Origin: an uncultured Lachnospiraceae bacterium | GTDB taxonomy: Bacteria > Bacillota > Clostridia > Lachnospirales > Lachnospiraceae | DNA length: 64,000 bases | Assembly: GCA_910584965.1 (NCBI GenBank) | Contig: CAJUDZ010000019.1 | Span: 1 to 64,000, forward strand | Direction: 5' to 3' | Part shown: piece after piece, positions 35,134-43,406 of the stretch | Layout: the number at the start of each line of letters is the position of its first letter | Numbering within the stretch: the stretch's first letter is position 1 | Notes under the pieces: generated by a model | Database searches by the model: none | Seen by the model: the letters and a program-made list of their open reading frames with translations, nothing else | Told to the model about the DNA's origin: nothing | Program-made: the position numbers and the translations under genes

Positions 35134-38100
35134 TTATATTTTATAATAACACAGTTTTACGTCCCCCGTCATCCGGATTGTCAGTTCGGATGCCTGTCCT
35201 GCGGAACCATTTTCATCGGAAGACTGCGATTCGCTGATCATATGAGTCAGCCCGATTTTCACATCCGCATAGACGCTCTTCCAGCTCGCAATCCGTTCTT
35301 CCGTGTCTTTGACCATCAGCGGCCCCATCACCGGGCGCGGGTTCCTGACATAGGTTCTCGTCTCTCCCTGCCAGCTTCCGGCCGGTTTTCCATCGATCAG
35401 CACATCCACTTTACAGCCCTTTTCACTCAGCAAATGGAGCGTTATCTCTTTCGCATCCGCCGCGATCGCACAATCGCGGTAAATGAGGACTCCCTCTTTA
35501 TCCGGGTCGGAAAGTTCTGCCGCGCTGTATCCGAACTGCCCTTCCGTCAGCACGATGTTCTCATAATCGTCATAGTGGTCCGCGGCAGTTTTTTTCGACA
35601 TATCCCGGAGTCCCGGTTTCCCGCCCGGAATCTCAATCTGAAGCGACTGTTCTTTTGCCGTGCTGTCCGGTCCCGCAAAAATCGTGTAACAGCCCCCTTC
35701 CACCATCAGGGAACGGCTGATCACGTCATAAAACCGAAATTCATCAACGGGTACGGAAATTTCCACCCTTCTGCTCTCTCCCGGCGCAACCTGTTTCAGC
35801 CGGCGGAATCCGATCAACTGCCTTAACGGCTTTTTCACGCGGGAAGCGGGTGCGGCTCCATACACCTGCGCCACCTCGTCGCTCGTACGTTTTCCGGTAT
35901 TTGTCACCGTAAAGGATACGCACAGTCTTTTCTTATCTGCCAGCTCCGCCGCCAGATCCGAATAAGCAAACGTCGAATAGGTCAGTCCGAATCCGAACGG
36001 GTAAAGCACTTCTCCGTCGAAATAGCGGTATGTACGTTTTCCTTTGATCACATCGTAATCATCGATATCGGGAAGCTGGTCATCGCTCTTGTACCAGGTC
36101 ATATTCAGACGGCCGGCCGGCGCATTTTTCCCGAATATCGTCTCCGCCATTGCTTCCCCCATATCCTGACTTCCCGTCGCGCTCCACAGAATCGCAGGCA
36201 GTTTTTCCTGCGCCGCGTTCATCGCATAGGGATAATTGGATAACAGGGCAAGAATCACGTTGTGATTGGCCTGGTATACCGCCTCCATCAGCTTTTCCTG
36301 TTCCGGCGGCAGTATGATGGTGCCCCGGTCCACTTCTTCCCTTGCGTTCACCATCGGGTTACATCCCAGCGCCAGAATGACCTTCTCTTTGCCTTCCGCC
36401 AGTCTGACCGCTGCTTCCACGCCGGATTCCACAACTTCCAGCATAAAAGTCACTTCGGATAAAGCGATATCCTTTCTGGCCGATGTGGCGCTCGCTATTT
36501 CCAGCCCCACACTGGCGCCGATCTGCTCACCGCCCCGCATGGACCAGAGGCTTCCGTCTTCCCCGGCCAGAACGGGGGAACCAAATCGGTTCGTCAGCAC
36601 CGCCGTTTTGTCTTCCTGTTCGTCCATATGGAAAATTTCCATCACAAACCAGTCGAACGGTTCATCGATATCGGCCGCCAGTTTTCCCATCTCTTCCGGC
36701 TTCGCTTTACCGGGATAGAATCTCGTATTCATATATTTCCCCGTGCGGGCGCATTGGAAATACAGGCATCCTTCTCCCCAGTCTTTTTTGATAAATATAT
36801 CCGGCTCATCGGAAAGGACAAGAGAGCCGTCTTCCGCGACGGCAATTCCTTTCCCGCCGCAGCGCAGGATTACTCTGTCATAACCGTCCGCAAAGGCGAT
36901 TTCCGTCCCAAGCATTTTTTCCATGCCCTGTTTCAATGTCGTTCTGCGAAGGGGTTCTCCACAGTACCAGTCCCGATGCCAGGAATCGCCTATCGGACCG
37001 ACCAGCGCCAGGGAATCCGCAGGCATGTTTTGATCGAGCGGAAGCATTTCTTTGTCGTTTTTCAGAAGAACGACGGATTCCCTCGATACCTGACGGCACA
37101 CTTCCTGATTTTCTTCGGAATTGATGTCCGCTTCCGTTACGTTATCATAAGGATTGCGCGGCTCCCTGTCATAAATACCGAGCCTTAACTTCGTGCGGAA
37201 CATATTCCGGATCGCTTCGTCCACATCTTTCTCCGTAATCAGGCCGAGTTCGAAGGCTTCCCTGGCCGCCTGTTCCACCATTTCCGGGTTATCCGACATA
37301 CCGTCCACGCCGGCCTTTAAAGCCATCGCAATCGTCTCGGCATGAAGCCCGCAGTAATGGTGGAAATCAGCTACAAGCTCCGTCGCGCCGCCGTCGCAGA
37401 CCGCGTGTTTTAAGCCGTATTGTTCCTTTAATATTTTTCTGACTTCCGGATTCAGCATTCCCGGAATACCGTTGATCTTATTGTAGGCCGTCATAATGGC
37501 TTCCGCACCGCCTTTTTCGATCGCCCGGCGGAACGGCTCCAGATACAGTTCGTATTTATTCCGCGGGTCGATCGACGAGTTTTTCCAGCCGCGCCCCACT
37601 TCCGTATTGTTTCCGTAAAAATGCTTGAGGGTGGATGCCGTGCGTAGATAATCGGGATCCTCCCCCTGCATGCCCTGTATATAGGCGGAAGACATTTCAC
37701 CGATCAGGAAAGGGTCTTCCCCATAGCCTTCTTCCGTCCTTCCCCAGCGCGGATCCCGCTCCAGATCTATCGTCGGCGCCCAGCGGCTGAGTCCCCTGTC
37801 CGGGTGACGGTGGTAGAGGACACGCGCCTCCGTTCCCGTTACCGCGCCTGCCTTTTTAATCAGTTCCGTATCCCAGGTGGCGCTCATGCCGATCGGCTGT
37901 GGGAAGGATGTCGTCGTCTCCGGCCCGCCAAGATCGTTCTGATCATTTCTCGCCTCCACGCCGTGCGCCGCCTCGCCGCCTACCGACATCGCCGGAATGC
38001 CGAGCCGCTTAACCGCCGGAACTCTCGTGGCCAGCATCCCCAGCTTTTCCTCCATCGTCAGTTCCGACATCAGCCAGTCAAGCCGCTTCTCCAGGGACAG

Positions 38101-38139
38101 AGACACATCCCAGAAGGGCGTATTTTTCTTTACTTCCAT
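35134..38139 (-). CDS. Large GH3 beta-glycosidase with inserted domain
   Basis: A 1001-residue family 3 enzyme, cytoplasmic. The N-terminal barrel shows ERDPRWGRTEEGYGEDPFLI, STLKHFYGNN and the nucleophile Asp in HAVCDGGATEL; the Cys-Asp-Gly-Gly context is closer to beta-xylosidases than to the SDWG of typical beta-glucosidases. The second GH3 domain is split by about 150 residues (roughly 430-580) with a beta-trefoil look (GCLYFQCARTGKYMNTRFYP). A fibronectin-like domain (DEFRFYD) and a further 150-residue C-terminal domain follow. AGGAGG precedes the ATG. Function could be beta-glucosidase or beta-xylosidase. Confidence 0.93.
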   Translation of the reverse strand: MEVKKNTPFWDVSLSLEKRLDWLMSELTMEEKLGMLATRVPAVKRLGIPAMSVGGEAAHGVEARNDQNDLGGPETTTSFPQPIGMSATWDTELIKKAGAVTGTEARVLYHRHPDRGLSRWAPTIDLERDPRWGRTEEGYGEDPFLIGEMSSAYIQGMQGEDPDYLRTASTLKHFYGNNTEVGRGWKNSSIDPRNKYELYLEPFRRAIEKGGAEAIMTAYNKINGIPGMLNPEVRKILKEQYGLKHAVCDGGATELVADFHHYCGLHAETIAMALKAGVDGMSDNPEMVEQAAREAFELGLITEKDVDEAIRNMFRTKLRLGIYDREPRNPYDNVTEADINSEENQEVCRQVSRESVVLLKNDKEMLPLDQNMPADSLALVGPIGDSWHRDWYCGEPLRRTTLKQGMEKMLGTEIAFADGYDRVILRCGGKGIAVAEDGSLVLSDEPDIFIKKDWGEGCLYFQCARTGKYMNTRFYPGKAKPEEMGKLAADIDEPFDWFVMEIFHMDEQEDKTAVLTNRFGSPVLAGEDGSLWSMRGGEQIGASVGLEIASATSARKDIALSEVTFMLEVVESGVEAAVRLAEGKEKVILALGCNPMVNAREEVDRGTIILPPEQEKLMEAVYQANHNVILALLSNYPYAMNAAQEKLPAILWSATGSQDMGEAMAETIFGKNAPAGRLNMTWYKSDDQLPDIDDYDVIKGKRTYRYFDGEVLYPFGFGLTYSTFAYSDLAAELADKKRLCVSFTVTNTGKRTSDEVAQVYGAAPASRVKKPLRQLIGFRRLKQVAPGESRRVEISVPVDEFRFYDVISRSLMVEGGCYTIFAGPDSTAKEQSLQIEIPGGKPGLRDMSKKTAADHYDDYENIVLTEGQFGYSAAELSDPDKEGVLIYRDCAIAADAKEITLHLLSEKGCKVDVLIDGKPAGSWQGETRTYVRNPRPVMGPLMVKDTEERIASWKSVYADVKIGLTHMISESQSSDENGSAGQASELTIRMTGDVKLCYYKI

Positions 38140-38286
38140 ACCGATAATCCTCCTTTTTTATTTTCCGTGTTGCAGAAAGGGCCCAACACCATAATGATAT
38201 CAGACCCTTTTCTTTTCATTCTTATCTTACAATATGAAGTGTTTTACGATATAACGGCTGGTTTTCAGCCATTCCGTCCCGGTTTC

Positions 38287-40020
38287 TTAATTATCGATCT
38301 TATCGGCAAGGAATGCTGTCATCTGCTCATTCGCTTCATTCAGGCCGTTTGCTTCCAGCTCGGCTACCATAGCATCCCAGTTTGCATCGAAATTAGCCTG
38401 CCCGCCGGTTACGCATTTTACAAGACCGGGCCATGCGATTTCATTCAGAATATCCACTGTGTTCAGCAGATCCTGAGGAAGCTGGTAAGCCCACAGCGGA
38501 GAGTAGGGAAGCAGTTCAAACTCATCGGGCTGCGGGAAGATATCGATCAGCATATCCACGCCCCACGCTTCACATGCAGCTTTCTGTTCTTCATTGTATT
38601 CAGCCTTTACGGAATCTCTTGTAATTGTCGTATAAGGCATTCCGTTCTCATCTTCAGCTCCGTCGCCATAGATCGGGAATCCCGTATAGTTGCCGATACC
38701 GGTTTTCTTGCTGTAATCCGGATCGGAGTTGGAAGCGTCGATTTCTTCCTGCGTGCGATATCTCATACCGTTCTCATCCACCTGATAGTTCTGGCCTTCG
38801 ATACCCCATTTATACAAAATCGCACCTTCATCGGAACAAAGATAATCGAGGAACTTGACCGCACGAACCGGGTCTTCACAGCTCTTTGTAATCGCCATGC
38901 CCCAGCCTACCTGAAGACCCTGATATAACAGAGTCGGAGCCTTCTGGTCCGCACGCAGCGTTACAGGAAGTCCGCAATATGTCTTATCTACTTTACCGTC
39001 CGCAATCAGTACCTGCTGTGCCTGATTGTAATCCCATTCCGCATCCGTAATCGCTACGACACGGCCGCTGGAAAGTTTTGCGATATAATCGTCGTGTGTC
39101 TGTGTTGCAAAGTTCGGATCCAGGATTCCTTCGTCATACATACGGCACAGCCACTGGAAATATTCTTTTTCTTCCGGTGTCGTATGCTTATAGAAACAGT
39201 TGTAGTTTTCGTCAACTACCCACTGACCGTTGTCCGGTGACGCGTCAGCGATAAATCCTGCCGGATTGCCAAGCGTAATCATCCAGTGCCAGTCGGAAGC
39301 GCTCATCGTGATGCCGATGGTCTCCAGCCCGTCTTCCGTCGTCGGATGTGCCGCAAGGTATTTCTTAATCAACGCTTCGTATTCTTCCAGTGTTTTCGGA
39401 TATTCATAATTATTTTCTTTCAGCGCCGCAAATTGAATCTGGCAGGTACCGCCGGTTTTAAGTGTCTGCGATCTGACACCTGCATAGGAGAGCTGGTAAA
39501 TGCCGTCGTCTCCCTGTCCCCATTTGAGCTTTTCAAACTCGTCACCGTACATTTTCTTGATATTCGGACCATACTGCTCAATCAGATCTCTCATATCGAT
39601 CAGAGCGCCCGCTTCATATAACTGTGTTGCCTCGCCTTTGGAATAAATCATATCCGGATATTCGTCGTTCGCGATCATCAGCGCCACATCCTGTTTCGAA
39701 TCACCCTGAGAAGATACCGGATAAGAAATCTCAAGAGTTACGCCCGTCGCCTCGGTAATCGCATTTCCGACCGGATTATCCCAGAGATCATTGTTTGCAT
39801 CTGTCAAAAATACTTCAAAAGTAATCGGGGAAGTATCATCGGCCGCTGCCGCGTCTCCTGACGACGCATTATCGCTTCCCGTATCGGCAGCCGTATTTGT
39901 GCCGGTTCCGCTGTCTCCGGCGCTGTTCGATGAAGAATCACCGGATCCGCCGCATCCTGCCAGCATGCTGACGCAAAGCGCCGTCACTGTCAGGACAGAT
40001 AAAATCTTACGCATTTTCAT
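38287..40020 (-). CDS. Sugar ABC transporter substrate-binding lipoprotein (LplA-like)
   Basis: A 577-residue binding lipoprotein. The signal peptide ends in lipobox LAGC and is followed by a Ser/Gly/Asp-rich tether (about 24-60) and the extracellular solute-binding fold. Features of the LplA type are the large size, MIANDEYPDMIYSKGEATQLYEAGALIDM and ITKSCEDPVRAVKFLDYLCS. It should deliver oligosaccharides to the two permeases encoded just upstream. An AGGAGG site lies before the ATG, and the gene is preceded by a run of tandem hairpin repeats. GH3 follows about 147 bases downstream. Confidence 0.96.
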   Translation of the reverse strand: MKMRKILSVLTVTALCVSMLAGCGGSGDSSSNSAGDSGTGTNTAADTGSDNASSGDAAAADDTSPITFEVFLTDANNDLWDNPVGNAITEATGVTLEISYPVSSQGDSKQDVALMIANDEYPDMIYSKGEATQLYEAGALIDMRDLIEQYGPNIKKMYGDEFEKLKWGQGDDGIYQLSYAGVRSQTLKTGGTCQIQFAALKENNYEYPKTLEEYEALIKKYLAAHPTTEDGLETIGITMSASDWHWMITLGNPAGFIADASPDNGQWVVDENYNCFYKHTTPEEKEYFQWLCRMYDEGILDPNFATQTHDDYIAKLSSGRVVAITDAEWDYNQAQQVLIADGKVDKTYCGLPVTLRADQKAPTLLYQGLQVGWGMAITKSCEDPVRAVKFLDYLCSDEGAILYKWGIEGQNYQVDENGMRYRTQEEIDASNSDPDYSKKTGIGNYTGFPIYGDGAEDENGMPYTTITRDSVKAEYNEEQKAACEAWGVDMLIDIFPQPDEFELLPYSPLWAYQLPQDLLNTVDILNEIAWPGLVKCVTGGQANFDANWDAMVAELEANGLNEANEQMTAFLADKIDN

Positions 40021-40052
40021 GAATAAATCCTCCTTTTTTTCTCTATATATAA

Positions 40053-40137
40053 CCTGAATTCTTCAGCTTCCTGAATTCTTCAGCTTCCTGAATTCTTCAG
40101 CTTCCTGAATACTCCAGCTGTCCGAATGCTTCAGGGT
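40053..40137 (-). repeat. Five 17-bp tandem repeats, each a mini-hairpin, before the binding-protein gene
   Basis: CCTGAATTCTTCAGCTT occurs three times exactly in tandem (40053-40103), followed by two diverged copies to 40137. Each unit contains CTGAA-N3-TTCAG, so the transcript would carry a row of small stem-loops in the 139 bases between the permease stop and the binding-protein start. They are likely RNA stability or processing elements. Confidence 0.85.
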
Positions 40138-40159
40138 ATATATCAGTTATGAATACAAA

Positions 40160-41026
40160 TCAGTCTTTGACGGAACCTACCGTCATACCGCCTACAAAGT
40201 ATTTCTGTAAGAACGGATAAACAACAATGATCGGAACGGTAGCTACAACCGTAACGGCCATACGGATTGCCATCGGCGTAACGGCCTGGGTCACATTACT
40301 CGTCGCATGGGTATCGAGCTGCATCTGCGCCTGCGACATGATCTCATACAGTTTATACTGTAAGGTCGGGAGCTTCTTCGCGTACAGATAGGTATCCATA
40401 AAGGAGTTCCACTGTCCTACCGCATAATACAGCGCGATCGTCGCGATAACCGGCGTACATAACGGCATAACGACCTTGTACCAAATCTGAAAATCATTGG
40501 CCCCGTCCAGTTTCGCCGCTTCCTCCAAAGCAGTCGGCAGGCCGTCAATAAAAGAACGGACCAGAATCATATTATAAACCCAGATCAGGCCGGGCAGAAT
40601 ATACACAATGAATTTATTGCCAAGATGCAGGGTACGCATAATCAGCAGATATTCCGGAATCAGGCCGCCGCTCACATACATCGTAACAACAAACAGTATT
40701 GTAAACGGTTTGTGAAAGATGAAATCCCGGCGGCTCAGCGTATAAGCCAGCATCGCGGTACAGATCACGCCGGCCAGCGTTCCCACGAGTGTTTTAGCCA
40801 CGGACAGCAAAAAGGGATTGATAATATCCGCATCCTGGAATACATATTTATAATTGCTCCATGTAAAAACACGTGGAATCACAAAGTTAATGTTCCGCAG
40901 CGTATCCGTCGCATCGTTTAAGGAAATTGCCAGCACGTTCAGGAACGGATAGAGCGTTATAACTATGATCATCACAAAAAACAGCACGAGCACATAGTCA
41001 AACCATGTTCTTTTCTTCGCTACCAT
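40160..41026 (-). CDS. Sugar ABC transporter permease (LplC/YtcP-like)
   Basis: A 288-residue membrane protein with six predicted helices. The permease signature EEAAKLDGANDFQIWYKVVMPLCTPVI marks the loop that binds the ATPase. It begins 11 bases after the first permease gene ends, and both pair with the LplA-like binding protein. No ATPase gene is in this locus; such importers usually share a general MsmK-type ATPase encoded elsewhere. Confidence 0.96.
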   Translation of the reverse strand: MVAKKRTWFDYVLVLFFVMIIVITLYPFLNVLAISLNDATDTLRNINFVIPRVFTWSNYKYVFQDADIINPFLLSVAKTLVGTLAGVICTAMLAYTLSRRDFIFHKPFTILFVVTMYVSGGLIPEYLLIMRTLHLGNKFIVYILPGLIWVYNMILVRSFIDGLPTALEEAAKLDGANDFQIWYKVVMPLCTPVIATIALYYAVGQWNSFMDTYLYAKKLPTLQYKLYEIMSQAQMQLDTHATSNVTQAVTPMAIRMAVTVVATVPIIVVYPFLQKYFVGGMTVGSVKD

Positions 41027-41037
41027 ATCCCCACCCC

Positions 41038-41976
41038 CTAAATCAGCTTATCTTCGCCGACCATACCGGCGATCTTATTGGCGATCAGCAGAAGCGCAAG
41101 GCCGACAACGGACTGGAATACGCCGATCGCGGTACCAAGACCATAGTCGCCTGTTCCGATACCTCTTTCATAGGAGAACCAGGAAAGAACCATCGTGTGA
41201 TCCTGCACGAGCGGGTTGCTCAGAAGCATCTGACGTTCCATGCCGACATTCAGCGCGCCGCCGATGTTCATGATCAGCAGAACGATGATCGTCGACCGGA
41301 TGCCCGGAAGCGTAATATGCCAGATTCTCTGCCATCTGTTCGCGCCATCCATCTTCGCCGCTTCATAAAGGCCGGGGTCGATGCCCGCCATCGAAGAAAG
41401 ATAGATAATCGCGTTCCATCCCATTTCTTTCCAGCAGTTAATGATAACGATAACAAACCAGATCAGAATGGAATTGGTACTCATTAAATGCAGATTGGCT
41501 CCTGTCAGCGAATCGATAACGCCGCCGTCATTGAAAATGTTTTTCGCAATACTCGCAATAATAACCCATGATACAAAGTGCGGCAGATAGGAAATCGTCT
41601 GCGTCAGTTTCTTAAACTTCATAAAGTGCATTTCATTCAGCAGAACCGCAAATGCAATCGCCACAAGCGTGCCGAGACCGATATCGATAATACTGATGCC
41701 GATCGTGTTAATCATCGTCTGTTTAAAGAGTCTGTCGTTAAAGGCTTTTGTAAAATTAGCGAATCCCGTAAAGGCCCTCTCCCAGATCGGCGTCGCAAAA
41801 GTCGCCGGCTTTACTTCCTGAAATGCCATCGTCCAACCCCATAACGGTATGTACTTGAAAATAATAATCCAGATTACGAACGGCAGCGACATCATCAGCA
41901 AATATCGCTGTTTCCATAAAAGCTGTATGCTAAGCTTCTGCTTCCCTTTCCCGGCATTTGCGTTCTTTTTTGCCAT
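41038..41976 (-). CDS. Sugar ABC transporter permease (LplB-like), first gene of the operon
   Basis: A permease of about 312 residues with six membrane helices. The loop YEAAKMDGANRWQRIWHITLP contacts the ATPase. The start is put at 41976 because GAAAGGATGGGGG lies just before it; in-frame ATGs at 41985, 42015 and 42039 have no such site, and 42039 would fall at the likely transcription start. It heads the operon permease - permease - binding protein - GH3 - esterase, divergent from the AraC-type gene. Confidence 0.94.
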   Translation of the reverse strand: MAKKNANAGKGKQKLSIQLLWKQRYLLMMSLPFVIWIIIFKYIPLWGWTMAFQEVKPATFATPIWERAFTGFANFTKAFNDRLFKQTMINTIGISIIDIGLGTLVAIAFAVLLNEMHFMKFKKLTQTISYLPHFVSWVIIASIAKNIFNDGGVIDSLTGANLHLMSTNSILIWFVIVIINCWKEMGWNAIIYLSSMAGIDPGLYEAAKMDGANRWQRIWHITLPGIRSTIIVLLIMNIGGALNVGMERQMLLSNPLVQDHTMVLSWFSYERGIGTGDYGLGTAIGVFQSVVGLALLLIANKIAGMVGEDKLI

Positions 41977-42047
41977 ATCCCCCATCCTTTCTGTCAAGAT
42001 GCCCAATTTTTGCATCCTTTTTTCGTTTTTTCTTAGCATTTTGTTTA

Positions 42048-42076
42048 ATTATAACAGAATCAAAAGCCGTTGAGCA
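42048..42076 (-). promoter_or_regulatory. Promoter of the sugar ABC operon, poor -35
   Basis: A perfect -10 TATAAT (minus strand, 42048-42053) with only a weak TGCTCA at the -35 position. This suggests an activator-dependent promoter, which fits the divergent AraC gene and the palindrome upstream. Confidence 0.6.
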
Positions 42077-42090
42077 TGGCCGGGATTAAT

Positions 42091-42118
42091 CAAATGTACT
42101 ATCACTTTTTAACATTTG
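42091..42118. promoter_or_regulatory. Inverted repeat between divergent promoters, candidate AraC-type operator
   Basis: CAAATGT (42091-42097) and ACATTTG (42112-42118) are perfect inverted arms separated by 14 bases. They lie directly upstream of both the ABC promoter and the araC-type promoter, a classical activator position. Confidence 0.65.
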
Positions 42119-42121
42119 AAG

Positions 42122-42150
42122 TTGTTCTTTATGCGTAATTATGCTATATT
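42122..42150 (+). promoter_or_regulatory. Promoter of the AraC-type regulator gene
   Basis: TTGTTC (42122-42127), a 17-base spacer and TATATT (42145-42150) preceded by TGC. Confidence 0.7.
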
Positions 42151-42181
42151 GATAAAAGAGTAAAGGGAATTTTTATGGAAA

Positions 42182-43210
42182 GTGATTAAAATCATGAAAA
42201 AGACAGATATTTTATCATCAAGAGGTCATGTTTTTAACGAAGAAAAGTCAAAACAGTCTGCTCCCGTAGTCACCTGGGAGGAGATCGTGCAATATATAAG
42301 GGACACCTACCATCCGCCGCGTAAATTCAAACACAATATCATCGTATTGCAGAATCCGCCTTTTTCCGCTCTTGAACATGCCCATACTTTTTTTGTCATG
42401 GTATATATATTATCGGGACACGGAACCCACCTGATCAATCAGCATCCGGAGTCTTTCTGCACCGGCGATCTGTACATACTGCCGCCAAAGGCGCGGCATT
42501 CTCTCGGCGACAGCCCCGACTGCGTTACGATCATGATACATCCGGATGCCTTCGAAAGCATCTTTTCCGGCATTCTCAAAGGCCGGGACTGTCTGGGCGA
42601 TTTTCTGATGAACAGCCTCTACCGGGACAATTCGGAGACCTATCTTCTGTTCCATACCGGACACAATAACGAGATGCGGGATATTATGATGCAGATGCTC
42701 GACATCATGGCCAATGCCGACGACTACACGGACAGGATCCTCTCCGGCATGATTCTTCTGTTGTCCACTTCTTTGCTCCGCACCCACCAGGACGCCGTCA
42801 GAACCGCTCCCGAAAGCGGAAAGGTCAGCGAAATCGTGTCGCTGATCTACGAGCATTACGATACGATTACGCTCGCAGCACTGGCGGAAAAACTGCATTA
42901 TACCGTGCCTTATTGCTCCAAATACCTGAAAAATCATCTCGGCTGCAACTTCTCCGAACTGCTTGGCAGAATCCGTTTCCAGAAAGCGGAAAATCTGCTT
43001 GTCAATTCGGAAATGACCATTGCGGAAATCAGCCGGACGCTGGGTTACGAAAACCCCGAAAACTTCGTACGCGCCTTCAAATCACGCTATCGGATGACGC
43101 CTTCGCAGTTCCGGACGGCCCAGCTCTCATCTGCTGCCGAAATACCCCCCCCCGGTTGGAATTTGGGTGATACGGACATTCCGGACTCTTCTTTACAGAT
43201 TTCTTCCTGA
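42182..43210 (+). CDS. AraC-family regulator with cupin sensor domain
   Basis: A 342-residue regulator. The N-terminal cupin (about 40-130: EHAHTFFVMVYILSGHGTH, GDLYILPPKARHSL) should bind a sugar or signal. The C-terminal pair of helix-turn-helices (about 225-325) includes ITLAALAEKLHYTVPYCSKY, MTIAEISRTLGYENPENFVR and AFKSRYRMTPSQFR. The start is either GTG 42182 or ATG 42194; neither has a strong ribosome binding site. A tiny ORF (ATG at 42176, five codons) overlaps the start. It lies between the divergent ABC operon and GH31 and is the obvious regulator of the sugar locus. A run of nine C near the 3' end is noted separately. Confidence 0.92.
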   Translation: MIKIMKKTDILSSRGHVFNEEKSKQSAPVVTWEEIVQYIRDTYHPPRKFKHNIIVLQNPPFSALEHAHTFFVMVYILSGHGTHLINQHPESFCTGDLYILPPKARHSLGDSPDCVTIMIHPDAFESIFSGILKGRDCLGDFLMNSLYRDNSETYLLFHTGHNNEMRDIMMQMLDIMANADDYTDRILSGMILLLSTSLLRTHQDAVRTAPESGKVSEIVSLIYEHYDTITLAALAEKLHYTVPYCSKYLKNHLGCNFSELLGRIRFQKAENLLVNSEMTIAEISRTLGYENPENFVRAFKSRYRMTPSQFRTAQLSSAAEIPPPGWNLGDTDIPDSSLQISS

Positions 43211-43216
43211 ATATGA

Positions 43217-43272
43217 AAAGCCTGATGCCGGGCGCAACTCCTTTGTACAGCGCACGGCGTCAGGCTTTCTTT
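43217..43272 (+). terminator. Terminator of the AraC-type regulator gene
   Basis: AAAGCCTGA-GCCG pairs with CGGC-TCAGGCTTT around an internal loop of about 22 bases, followed by CTTTAT. GH31 therefore probably has its own promoter. Confidence 0.85.
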
Positions 43273-43315
43273 ATACCATATTTAAATCCTGCTGGCTTTT
43301 TCCATTTTTTCCCTT

Positions 43316-43321
43316 TATAAT
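43316..43321 (+). promoter_or_regulatory. -10 element before GH31
   Basis: TATAAT about 85 bases before the GH31 start, after the regulator's terminator. No good -35 is present at the right distance, again suggesting activation. Confidence 0.45.
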
Positions 43322-43406
43322 CTAACTAACAAAATCCCAAAATACATTAGTGAAAAACCCCCGTCCGGTATTTTCCGGCCGGCCGTTTTTTAGAACGGAG
43401 GTTACC

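Noticed and set aside
38140..38286. Terminator between the binding-protein gene and GH3
   Set aside because: GAAAGGG and CCCTTTTC form only a short stem with a large loop, and the minus strand lacks a T-run, so co-transcription into GH3 is more likely.
40053..40137. CRISPR-like short repeats
   Set aside because: The units are directly adjacent with no spacers and no cas genes are present; they are tandem hairpins in an operon.
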